In this document: positions 1-7,702 of the stretch, one piece after another
Layout of the letters: each line of letters begins with the position of its first letter
How positions within the stretch are numbered: the first letter of the stretch is position 1
Assembly (NCBI RefSeq): GCF_000192745.1
Contig: NC_015259.1
Span: 3,487,001-3,551,000, forward strand
DNA from: Polymorphum gilvum SL003B-26A1
Lineage (GTDB): Bacteria > Pseudomonadota > Alphaproteobacteria > Rhizobiales > Stappiaceae
Direction of reading: 5' to 3'
DNA length: 64,000 bases
Notes under the pieces: generated by a model
The model's database searches: none
Told to the model about the DNA's origin: nothing
Seen by the model: the letters and a program-made list of their open reading frames with translations, nothing else
Translations under genes and position numbers: made by a program

Positions 1-594
1 GACGAAGGCCGCGCCGACCCTGGCGCAGGCGTCGATCAGCCCGAGTTCCGGCAGGCGCGTCCACAGCGAGTATTCGCTCTGCACGGCGGCGACGGGATGG
101 ACGGCGGCGGCCCGGACGAGCGAGGCCGGCGCGATCTCCGAAAAGCCGATGCCGCCGATCTTGCCCTCCTCGACGAACTTCGCCAGCGTCCCGGCGACCT
201 CCTCGATCGGCCGCTCCTGCTCGCGCCGGTGGACGTAATAGAGGTCGATATGCTCCACGCCGAGTCGGCGCAGCGAGCCTTCGAGCTGTTCGCGCAGGCG
301 GTTCTCGGAATTGTCGAAATGGCGTGCCGGCTGGAGCACGATGCCGCCCTTGGTGGCGATCGAGAAGCGGCGGCCCGGATGGGCCTTGAGGAACCGGCCG
401 ATGATCTCCTCCGACTGGCCCTGGCCGTAGATCAGCGCGGTGTCGAGATGGGTGACGCCGAGGTCGTGGGCGGCGGCCAGGGTGCGGTGCGAGGCCGCCT
501 CGTCGGTGGCGCCATAGAAGCCGGAAAAGCTCATGCAGCCGAGGCCGATGGCACCGACTGTCGGTCCGGCCGTGCCGAGTGTTCGTTGATCCAT
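1..594 (-). CDS. Aldo/keto reductase (C-terminus beyond window)
   Basis: NAD(P)H-dependent oxidoreductase of the aldo/keto reductase superfamily. The 198 codons present start MDQRTLGTAGPTVGAIGLGC and run off the left edge without a stop. Visible family features are DTALIYG (catalytic Asp and Tyr region), the Lys in IATKGG and the His in YYVHRRE, all in the order expected for the (beta/alpha)8 barrel. The ATG at 594 follows GAGGGGAG with good spacing. About two fifths of a typical 330-residue protein is missing. The substrate cannot be told from sequence; the family covers many aldehydes and ketones. Confidence 0.85.
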   Translation of the reverse strand, partial: MDQRTLGTAGPTVGAIGLGCMSFSGFYGATDEAASHRTLAAAHDLGVTHLDTALIYGQGQSEEIIGRFLKAHPGRRFSIATKGGIVLQPARHFDNSENRLREQLEGSLRRLGVEHIDLYYVHRREQERPIEEVAGTLAKFVEEGKIGGIGFSEIAPASLVRAAAVHPVAAVQSEYSLWTRLPELGLIDACARVGAAFV

Positions 595-681
595 GTCCGG
601 CTCCCCTCGCTGGTGCGCCGCGCAAGGTAGCCGATTTTTCGCCGCTGCCAAGGCCACCCCGCACCCAAGCTGCCCTGCCGC

Positions 682-1470
682 TCAGTCCCTGCGGAAGACG
701 ACCCCGGCGAGCCAGCCGGTGAACAGCGCGAGCAGCACGGCGATGATACCGTAGGCAGCGGAATAGACATGGGCGAGCGCATAGGTCAGTTGCTCGAAGC
801 CGGTCTTGGCGACGACCAGGGCCTCTTCCTTCATACTCAGCACGGCGCCCTCGTGCAGCAGGTAGGTCTTCACCGTGTAGACGCCGATCGGCACCGTCGC
901 CGGCAGGGACACGTCGGTGCGGAACATGGTGTCGGTAAGGAAGTCGACCGCGCCGATCCGCTCGACATAGTGCCCCTGTTGGCGGCGCAGGCGCAGGAAG
1001 GCGGCGCGGAAATCGTCCCGCTCGGACGGTGCCACGGTCGTGTCGGGTGTGACGGGCAGGTTCAGGTAGTTGAGCCCGATGCCGTGGCGCTCAAGCATCG
1101 GCCGTGCGCCGATCTCGCCGATCGGGCGCGTGGTGGCGAGCGCGTAGAAGGATGGCACGGCGAAGAAAGTCTCGGAGTCGCGATTGACCCACAGGCCTAG
1201 GAAGCGGCCCTTGCGGCGGGCAGTCACGGTCTGCGGCGGGCCTTCCACGACGATCGCGAGGTCGTAGGGGCCGGGGCGAGCGATGGTGCGCGCGTCGCGG
1301 CCGATCTGGCCGAAGACGACGATCTTGGTGCCGGTGAAATTGGAGGCGATGCTGACCTCGGCCGACGACAGCGAAGTGACCAGCTCCTCCGCCCGGCTCG
1401 CCGGGACGGCAAGGGCAGTGCCGAGACAGCCGGCCAGGGCCAAGGCGGCGAGAGGCAGGCGAACGGTCAT
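682..1470 (-). CDS. TIGR02186-like single-pass membrane protein, partner of TSUP exporter
   Basis: A 262-residue protein with an N-terminal signal peptide (MTVRLPLAALALAGCLGTAL, then cleavage near VPASRAEE), a large beta-rich extracytoplasmic domain, and one C-terminal membrane segment around YGIIAVLLALFTGWLAG ending in a short basic tail. This layout and sequence match the alphaproteobacterial TIGR02186 family as I remember it, whose function is unknown. Its ATG overlaps the stop of the upstream TSUP permease by 4 bases, so the two are translationally coupled. A role as periplasmic accessory of that exporter is inferred from this coupling only. Confidence 0.7.
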   Translation of the reverse strand: MTVRLPLAALALAGCLGTALAVPASRAEELVTSLSSAEVSIASNFTGTKIVVFGQIGRDARTIARPGPYDLAIVVEGPPQTVTARRKGRFLGLWVNRDSETFFAVPSFYALATTRPIGEIGARPMLERHGIGLNYLNLPVTPDTTVAPSERDDFRAAFLRLRRQQGHYVERIGAVDFLTDTMFRTDVSLPATVPIGVYTVKTYLLHEGAVLSMKEEALVVAKTGFEQLTYALAHVYSAAYGIIAVLLALFTGWLAGVVFRRD

Positions 1471-2396
1471 GAGCCCGCCCCCCGCACCACGGCCAGCGAA
1501 TAGAGGTCGTCCGGCACCACCAGGAGGTCGACGGCAAAGCGGATCCCGACGGCGAGCACCAGCAGCGCCAGCAGCAGGCGCAACTGGTCGCCGCGCAGCT
1601 TCTGGCCCATGCGGGCGCCGAACTGGGCGCCGATCACGCCGCCGACCATCAGGATCAGGGCGAGCACGATGTCGACGGTCTGGGTTCCGATTGCGTGCAG
1701 GATGGTCGCCGCGGCCATGGTGAACAGGATCTGCATCAGCGAGGTGCCGATGACGACGCTGGTCGGCACGCGCAGCAGATAGATCAGCGCCGGCACCATC
1801 ATGAAGCCGCCGCCGATGCCGAGCACGGTGCCGAGGAAGCCGATGGCGCCGCCGAGGAGGACGATCGGGATGACGCTGACATAGAGCTTCGACCGGCGGA
1901 AGCGCATCTTGAACGGCAGGCCGTGGATCCAGTTGTGCTGGCCGGGCCTGCGTGCCGCCGGCACCGCGCCGCCGCGCCGCCGCTGGATGGCGCGCAGGGA
2001 CTCGACCAGCATCAGGCCACCGATGGTGCCGAGGAAGGTGACATAGGAGAGCGAAATGACCAGGTCGAGCTGGCCGAGGCGCTGCAGCAGCTCGAACAGC
2101 CAGACGCCGAGGGCGGAGCCGGCGATGCCCGCGAGCATCAGCACGAAGGCGAGCTTCATGTCGATCGCGCCGCGCCGCCAGTAGGCAAGCACGCCTGAAG
2201 CCGAGGATGCGACGACCTGGCTGGTCACGGTGGCGACCGACACGGCGGGGGGGATGCCGGAGAAGATCAGCAGCGGCGTGAGCAGGAAGCCGCCGCCGAT
2301 GCCGAACAGGCCCGACAGGAACCCGACGGCGCCGCCCATGCCGAAGATCATGAACATGTTCACCGGCAATTCGGCGATGGGCAGGTAGATTTGCAC
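1467..2396 (-). CDS. TSUP (TauE/SafE) family membrane transporter
   Basis: A 309-residue polytopic inner-membrane protein of the sulfite exporter TauE/SafE family. The two internal repeats typical of the fold are visible: GFLSGLFGIGGGFLLTPLL near residues 25-43 and GFLGTVLGIGGGFMMVPAL in the second half, each with the glycine-rich signature. A hydrophilic basic loop (around RRRGGAVPAARR) separates the halves. Members export or import small sulfur-containing or organic anions; the substrate here is unknown. Translation starts at a GTG at 2396. The gene is followed, with a 4-base overlap, by the TIGR02186-like gene. Confidence 0.85.
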   Translation of the reverse strand: MQIYLPIAELPVNMFMIFGMGGAVGFLSGLFGIGGGFLLTPLLIFSGIPPAVSVATVTSQVVASSASGVLAYWRRGAIDMKLAFVLMLAGIAGSALGVWLFELLQRLGQLDLVISLSYVTFLGTIGGLMLVESLRAIQRRRGGAVPAARRPGQHNWIHGLPFKMRFRRSKLYVSVIPIVLLGGAIGFLGTVLGIGGGFMMVPALIYLLRVPTSVVIGTSLMQILFTMAAATILHAIGTQTVDIVLALILMVGGVIGAQFGARMGQKLRGDQLRLLLALLVLAVGIRFAVDLLVVPDDLYSLAVVRGAGS

Positions 2397-2513
2397 GGGC
2401 TTTCACCGGCCGGTTCGTTGCCGCTCTGGCGCGGCAGTCAGGGATCTCATGTGGTTAAAGGACGGCTTGCGCCGCCCGTCAACCTTCGGACGAGGCTTTC
2501 CCGCCGGGCCGTA

Positions 2514-5500
2514 TCAGATCGACCGGCCCAGCAGAGCCTTGATGAGGTCGGCGTCGACGACGCCCGTTGCCGGCATGTCGATGCTGCGCTGGAACTCCTC
2601 GATCGCGGTCCGGGTCTTGGGGCCCATGCGGCCATCCGCGGTCCCCGGATCGAAGCCCAGCGTCTTCAGCAGATGCTGCGCCTGCAGGATCATGTCGACC
2701 TCGGACACCGCCGAGGCCCTGGTCGCCGCCGTTCCCGCACTTTCCCAGGACGGGTCGAGAGCGACCGTATTGGCCTTCGGGTCCGGATCCTTCAGCTTGA
2801 AGCTGTCGACGGCGAGACGGGCGGCGGCAAGCTGATCCTTGTCGAGCATGTTGGCGACCTCGTCGCGCTTCTTGGCCGCGTCGCGGTCGCCCTGGCGGGC
2901 GGCGACGGCGAACCACTTGTAGCTCTCGCCGAGATCCTTGGTCACCCCCAGCCCGCGCGCATGCAGGATGCCGAGGTTGAAAAGGCTGTCCGGAATGCCG
3001 TAGTCGGCGGCGGCGGTGAACCAGCGGGCGGCCTGCTCGAAATCGGGCTGGCCGTCGGCGCCCTCGGCATGGAGCACCGCCAGGTTGTGCATGGCCTTGG
3101 CGTTGCCGGCCTGCGCCGCACGTGTGTACCACTCGCGCGCCTTCGCCAGGTCCTTGGTCACCCCGCGCCCCTTCTCGTAGAGGCTGGCGAGCCGGTACTG
3201 CGCCGGGGCGAGGCCCTGCAGCGCGGCGCGCTCGTACCATTTGGCCGCTTCCGACAGATCGGCAGCGACACCGCGCCCTTCCGTATAATTGACCGCGACC
3301 TGGAACTCGGCCGCCGGATTGCCGCTGGCGGCGGCGCTGCGCAGCGCCATCGGGCCGATCTCCTCGGGCGGCAGGCCGGCTATGACGTCGCCGCCCGCAG
3401 GTCCCGCAGCTGGGGGATCCAGCGGCGCACGGGCCGAGGCGGGCCTGGGCACGCCGTCATCCGCCCCTGCGAGGTCGCCGCTGCCGGCCGTGGCCGACCG
3501 CTCGCCGAAACCGCCGGCGAAATTCCCGGCAACGCCGGCAGGCGGCGCAAAGGCGACGGCGGGCGGCGCTTCGCCGCCCTCCTGCGACAGCGTCCCGGCA
3601 CCCGCAGCAGGAGGGAATGGCGGGGTCTCAGCGACAGCCTGCGTCTCGGCCCCGTTCTGCCTGCCACCAGCCTGCGGCGCCGCAGCGATGTCGGCTTCGG
3701 CCGGCGCCGTGTCGGCAACCGGCGTGTCGGCGACGGTGGCCGGCTCTCCGGTGCCGTCGAGCGCCGCGAGATCGTCGCCGGTAGTCGCCAGCTTGAACAC
3801 CTGCAGTGTGCCGATCGCCAGAACGACCGCTGCGGCAGCGAGGAGCAGGGCGCGCCTGCGCCCGCCGCGCAGCCAGCCGCGGCCTGCCTGTTCGGGTGCG
3901 GGACGGTCTTCCGGCGCGATGTCGGCGACCTCGTCGCGGGTGGGCTCCGGTCCCTCGGACAGCACCTGCGCGTCGGCGAGATCCAGCGTCTCGTCGGCAA
4001 CGGCAGCGTCCGCCTTGTCGCGGCGCAGCGCCTTGCGCAGCCAACCGGTGCGCGTCCTGGAGGTCGTCACGTCCTCCTCCGCAGGCGCGTCCTCGCGGCT
4101 CTGGCGCACCTCGGCGGAGGCGGCCTGGGCGGCGCGGCGGGCGGCGGCGATGAAATCGGCCTTGCGGTCACGCACACGCTCGCGCGGACGGGCATCCGTC
4201 TCGCCGGGTCCCGGCCGCAGGCGCAGTGCCGTGCCGGCCTCCGTCTCGGTTCTCTGTATCTCGGCACGGCCGCCGCCGCGCAGCAGGTCGCCGCGCTCAA
4301 GCGTGTCGAGCCGGTCGGTGATCGAGCCGAGGATCGACTGCACGCCTTCGAAGGTGTTGCGAGTCCGCTTTTCCGACCCGTTGGCGGCGTCGAGCAGCCG
4401 CTTGAGGTCGTCGCGCAGGCTGTGGATCGCCGTGTCGTAGTCGTGCCCGTCCGGCGCGTGCTCCATGACCGCCCGCCGTGCAGCCTTCTCGGCGACGCCG
4501 ACGACATCCTCGCGCGTTGCGCGCAGGCCGTCCTCGATGCGCGCCAGCGCCTTCTCGATGCCGGCAACCCCAGCGAGCCGCTCCTCTGCCGCCTCGATCT
4601 GGCTGGCCAGCGCGCCGATCTTGGCGCCGAGCTGTTCCAGCCGGCCGTCGTCGAACCCATCGCCGCCGCGCGAGACGGCCTCGGCGAGATCCTTGATGCG
4701 ATTTTCCAGATCGGACATGGCCGGCGCAGGCGCTCGCACGGCCTCGCGCATCTCGCCGATCTCGCGGCGCAGCGCCTCCAGGTCTGCAGCGCTCACGCTT
4801 GCGGCCGGCGCGGCAAGACGCTTACCGAGATCGGCGATCTGCCGTTCGAGGTGGACCAGCAGTTCCGACTCGATGCCGCCTTCGCCCGACAGCATCACAG
4901 GGGCAGGTGCCGATGCCTTTTCCTCGATCGTGTCGATCTTGGTCGATATGCCGTCGAGACGACGTTCCAGGACGGCAAAGGCCGCATCGTAGCTCGGCTG
5001 CACGGCCTGGACGCGCTCCATGTCGTCCAGTCGGCCCATGATCGCGTCGAGACGGCTGTCGACCTGGCCGAGGCGGGCATCGTCCAGGCCGCCCCGCCCG
5101 CGTTCGTCCGAAAGCATTCCGAAAATCTGCTCCAGCCGGCCGTTGAGCCGGTCGAGCGCCTCCGCATCCGGCAGACGGTCCTCCATCGCCGTCAGGCGGG
5201 AATCGAGGCCGCGCTGCTCGCGCGCCAGTTGCTCGACTTCGTCGAGCCGGTCGGCGACGAACCGAATGCGCTCGTCGATGCCGCCGATCAGCCCGGCGAC
5301 GTCGACCTGCTCCACGATGCGGCGCACATCGCGCAGTTCCTGGCGCAGCGGCTCGATCTCTTCCCGCCCCTGGCCGCGCAGAAGCGTCTCCATGCGTTCG
5401 GCGATATCCGCGACCCTGTCCTCCAGCACCAGCAGGTGCTCGGACCGCGGCAGGACCGACAGCGATTCCTCGATTTCGACGAGGCGCACCCCGAGGGTCT

Positions 5501-6551
5501 TGACCACGCGCGGATCGACCGATGCCCGCGAAAGCTCGTCGAGCCTCTGGACAATGTGGGCATAGCCGTGCTCGAGCGATTTCAGCGTGCCGTCGACGTT
5601 GGAGTGACCGACCAGTGCCTTGAGTTCGGCGATCTCGGCGCGCACCTCGCGCGCGAGCCGTTCGTCGCCGCGGTCGGCCCGCAGGCGTTCGACCATATCG
5701 GCGAGCCGGCGCAGTTCCTTGCGGTCGCGGTCTTCGCGGCGCGGGGGGATCTCTCCCAGCGTCTCGCGCAGGGCGCCGATCTCGCGGCGTACGACGTCGA
5801 GCGCTTCCTCCTGCGGCCGACGCAGGGCATCTATGCGGCGGCTCAGATCGCGGTAATAGTGCCGCGACGCCTCGTCGCGCGCCGGCCCGCCGCGGCTGCG
5901 CCGCGGCGGTTCGGGCATCTCGTCCAGCGCATCAAGGTCGGGCTCGTACAGGCGGTCGAGCGCGTCGCGCCTTGCCCGAATGTCGTCGGCAGCGCCACGA
6001 TCGCCGTCGTCGCGCTGGTCGTGCCAGTCGGACTCGCGGCGGGAGGGTTCGCGTCGCCCGGACCGGCGCCCTGTAGAGCGGACGGATCCCGGCGCATCGT
6101 CGGCGTTGATGCCGACCAGATCCTCGACCTGCTGGTCCAGCCGCTCAAGCGCGTAGAGGACGTCGTCATCCCGACGGCCCGAACGGGTGTCGGGATCGCG
6201 ATCGGCGTGCGGGCGGCGCGCGCCGCTGCGATCCGGCGCCGGGCCTGCCCTATCCGGATAGCGGCGCGAGCGCTGCTGGCGCTCGCCCATCAGGCGGTCG
6301 AGTTCGTCGGCAACCGCTTCGAGTTCGTCTTCGGTTTCGAGGTCCCATGCCGGTTCGTCCCGGTAGCCACCGACGGCGGTCGCCGTTCGCGTCAGCCGCT
6401 CCACACGGTCGCGCGGCGCCTCGCGCCGACTGCTGCGGCGCGGCGCATGGCCCTCGTCCACGTCGTCCCAGGCCTCTTCCCGGCGATAGCCGGAGCTTCG
6501 CGTTCCGTCACCGCCGCCGCGTCCTGCTTTGCGGAAATTCCAAGATGACAT
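2514..6551 (-). CDS. podJ: PodJ-like polar localization factor (coiled coil, TM, Sel1 repeats, peptidoglycan-binding domain)
   Basis: A 1345-residue protein starting MSSWNFRKAG. Order of parts: a charged Arg/Asp/Glu-rich N-terminus (1-240), long coiled coil (about 240-800) with many Leu/Glu/Arg heptads, a basic stretch and one membrane segment near residues 898-918 (RALLLAAAAVVLAIGTLQVF), a Pro/Ala-rich periplasmic linker, four Sel1-type repeats (about 1075-1240, with motifs such as AAKWYERAALQG and AREWYTRAAQAG), and a C-terminal PG_binding_1 domain (about 1280-1343, DGRMGPKTRTAIEEFQ). This architecture is that of PodJ, which in Caulobacter and rhizobia organises one cell pole and spans the inner membrane. 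A long open frame on the opposite strand is a shadow of this gene. A GANTC site lies upstream at 6648-6652. Confidence 0.8.
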   Translation of the reverse strand: MSSWNFRKAGRGGGDGTRSSGYRREEAWDDVDEGHAPRRSSRREAPRDRVERLTRTATAVGGYRDEPAWDLETEDELEAVADELDRLMGERQQRSRRYPDRAGPAPDRSGARRPHADRDPDTRSGRRDDDVLYALERLDQQVEDLVGINADDAPGSVRSTGRRSGRREPSRRESDWHDQRDDGDRGAADDIRARRDALDRLYEPDLDALDEMPEPPRRSRGGPARDEASRHYYRDLSRRIDALRRPQEEALDVVRREIGALRETLGEIPPRREDRDRKELRRLADMVERLRADRGDERLAREVRAEIAELKALVGHSNVDGTLKSLEHGYAHIVQRLDELSRASVDPRVVKTLGVRLVEIEESLSVLPRSEHLLVLEDRVADIAERMETLLRGQGREEIEPLRQELRDVRRIVEQVDVAGLIGGIDERIRFVADRLDEVEQLAREQRGLDSRLTAMEDRLPDAEALDRLNGRLEQIFGMLSDERGRGGLDDARLGQVDSRLDAIMGRLDDMERVQAVQPSYDAAFAVLERRLDGISTKIDTIEEKASAPAPVMLSGEGGIESELLVHLERQIADLGKRLAAPAASVSAADLEALRREIGEMREAVRAPAPAMSDLENRIKDLAEAVSRGGDGFDDGRLEQLGAKIGALASQIEAAEERLAGVAGIEKALARIEDGLRATREDVVGVAEKAARRAVMEHAPDGHDYDTAIHSLRDDLKRLLDAANGSEKRTRNTFEGVQSILGSITDRLDTLERGDLLRGGGRAEIQRTETEAGTALRLRPGPGETDARPRERVRDRKADFIAAARRAAQAASAEVRQSREDAPAEEDVTTSRTRTGWLRKALRRDKADAAVADETLDLADAQVLSEGPEPTRDEVADIAPEDRPAPEQAGRGWLRGGRRRALLLAAAAVVLAIGTLQVFKLATTGDDLAALDGTGEPATVADTPVADTAPAEADIAAAPQAGGRQNGAETQAVAETPPFPPAAGAGTLSQEGGEAPPAVAFAPPAGVAGNFAGGFGERSATAGSGDLAGADDGVPRPASARAPLDPPAAGPAGGDVIAGLPPEEIGPMALRSAAASGNPAAEFQVAVNYTEGRGVAADLSEAAKWYERAALQGLAPAQYRLASLYEKGRGVTKDLAKAREWYTRAAQAGNAKAMHNLAVLHAEGADGQPDFEQAARWFTAAADYGIPDSLFNLGILHARGLGVTKDLGESYKWFAVAARQGDRDAAKKRDEVANMLDKDQLAAARLAVDSFKLKDPDPKANTVALDPSWESAGTAATRASAVSEVDMILQAQHLLKTLGFDPGTADGRMGPKTRTAIEEFQRSIDMPATGVVDADLIKALLGRSI

Positions 6552-6647
6552 GGACAGGCCCTGGCCCTGCGGTCGTTCTGACCTCGAAAAACACCAACTG
6601 CTGCACGGCCGGAAAACGAGATACGGAAAGGCGACGAGGCAACGGCT

Positions 6648-6652
6648 GAATC
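6648..6652. promoter_or_regulatory. GANTC (CcrM methylation) site upstream of podJ-like gene
   Basis: GAATC lies 97 bases upstream of the podJ-like start codon, inside the 362-base divergent gap between that gene and the MerR-family gene. In Caulobacter, GcrA activates promoters carrying methylated GANTC sites and podJ is cell-cycle controlled; a gcrA gene is present later in this window. One 5-base match can occur by chance, so this is suggestive only. I could not place a convincing -10/-35 pair around it. Confidence 0.35.
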
Positions 6653-6751
6653 TTTGTCTTGTCAGGGTAAACAGCGCGTTAATGCGCATCGCAGGATGCA
6701 AGGGGCAGCTCGATTGCCAAAAGGTCGGAATGACATCGTACCACACTGGAC

Positions 6752-6769
6752 GATAACGTAAACGTAAGG
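6752..6769. promoter_or_regulatory. Putative MerR-family operator (site A)
   Basis: The stretch AACGTAAACGTAAGG, about 145 bases upstream of the MerR-family gene, contains CGTAAACGT at 6757-6765. Its reverse complement ACGTTTACG recurs at 7649-7657 in front of the acyl-CoA dehydrogenase operon. Sharing the same 9-mer in front of the regulator and of the neighbouring operon fits autoregulation plus operon control. From memory, LiuR-like MerR regulators of acyl-CoA catabolism use operators of this general kind. Confidence 0.5.
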
Positions 6770-6913
6770 TACAGCACGGGCAGAATGACGCTCGGCCGGC
6801 CCGCGTGCCCCCTGCCTGCCCCTTGCGGACAGTCGGCGGGCCGGTCGTTCGAGCGTCCGCGAAGCAGCGAGGCCGCCCGCACCGGCGGCCGGCAACCCGA
6901 GCAAGGAAAGCCG

Positions 6914-7378
6914 ATGAGCGAAGCCCTTTCCCTTCGAAACGACAGCGAGCTGGTCGACGTGGTCGCCGCCGCCGACGACAGCACCAAGAAGACCCAGTTC
7001 ACGATCGGCGACCTCGCCAAGGAATTCGGCGTGACCCTGCGCACCCTGCGCTTCTACGAGGACCGCGGCCTGCTCAATCCCAAGCGCGACGGCATGAACC
7101 GGGTCTACAACCGGCGCGACCGCGCCCGCCTCAAGCTGGTCGTGATGGGCAAGCGGGTCGGCTTCTCGCTGACTGAAATCCGCGACATGCTGGATCTCTA
7201 CGACCTGCGCGACGGCCAGGTCACCCAGTTGCGGGTCGCCCTGTCGCGCTTCAGCGAGCAGATCGCCGTGCTGGAGACCCAGCGCAAGGACATCGAACAG
7301 GCGATCGAGGAACTGTCGCGCACGGTCGAGATCGTTTCAGGCATGCTCAAGCACAAGGAAGCCGAAGGCGGCGAGTAA
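6914..7378 (+). CDS. MerR-family transcriptional regulator (LiuR-like) of acyl-CoA catabolism
   Basis: A 154-residue regulator. The winged helix-turn-helix with the MerR hallmark TLRFYEDRGLLNPKRDG sits near residues 48-64, followed by a coiled-coil dimerization helix (about 110-145). No effector-binding cysteines or C-terminal ligand domain are seen, so it is not a metal sensor of the MerR/CueR type. The start at 6914 follows AAGGAAAG; a longer upstream frame lacks support. The acyl-CoA dehydrogenase operon begins 324 bases downstream on the same strand, and related operator-like sites precede both units. By analogy with LiuR-type regulators it probably senses acyl-CoA or pathway status; this is inference. 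Confidence 0.8.
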   Translation: MSEALSLRNDSELVDVVAAADDSTKKTQFTIGDLAKEFGVTLRTLRFYEDRGLLNPKRDGMNRVYNRRDRARLKLVVMGKRVGFSLTEIRDMLDLYDLRDGQVTQLRVALSRFSEQIAVLETQRKDIEQAIEELSRTVEIVSGMLKHKEAEGGE

Positions 7379-7645
7379 GCCCCCGGCCTTGTTCGGACCC
7401 GCCGCGAACCGCGGGCGCACCCCGCACGCGGTCCGCGGCGCCCTTACGCCCGCGCCGACGCGATCGCGCAGGTTTTTCATCTGCGACGACGACCGGCGAC
7501 ACGATTTCAGCGCAAAACCCGTCCTTTCCCGCCGATTTCAGCGACCCGGCGCACGATTACGATTCATTTCGTAAGGAATCAGGCGTAGCTTCCCATAGGG
7601 CACGACTTGTCCGCCCTCCTGAACGCTCGTATAAAGCGGCGGAAG

Positions 7646-7667
7646 TTGACGTTTACGCAAACGTCAC
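7646..7667. promoter_or_regulatory. Putative MerR-family operator (site B) of the beta-oxidation operon
   Basis: A perfect 7-base inverted repeat GACGTTT/AAACGTC with a 4-base spacer (7648-7665), within TTGACGTTTACGCAAACGTC, ends 37 bases before the first acyl-CoA dehydrogenase start. It shares ACGTTTACG with site A upstream of the MerR gene. TTGACG at its left end could serve as a -35 element, with the operator lying between -35 and -10 as is usual for MerR regulators, but I see no clear -10. The rest of the 324-base gap from 7379 holds no gene I can support. Confidence 0.6.
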
Positions 7668-7702
7668 GTCGTGCGTATGGGAAAACGCTCCGGGAGGAAT
7701 AC

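Noticed and set aside
682-2406. Single 574-codon frame joining the TIGR02186-like gene to sequence of the TSUP gene
   Set aside because: The upstream part is an out-of-frame reading of the TSUP gene. The real gene starts at 1470 with a signal peptide and overlaps the TSUP stop by 4 bases.
2391-6548. Very long open frame on the plus strand opposite the podJ-like gene
   Set aside because: It mirrors the real gene in a high-GC antisense frame, has no recognisable domain, and is rich in Arg/Ala/Gly; the minus-strand frame has clear Sel1 and peptidoglycan-binding domains.
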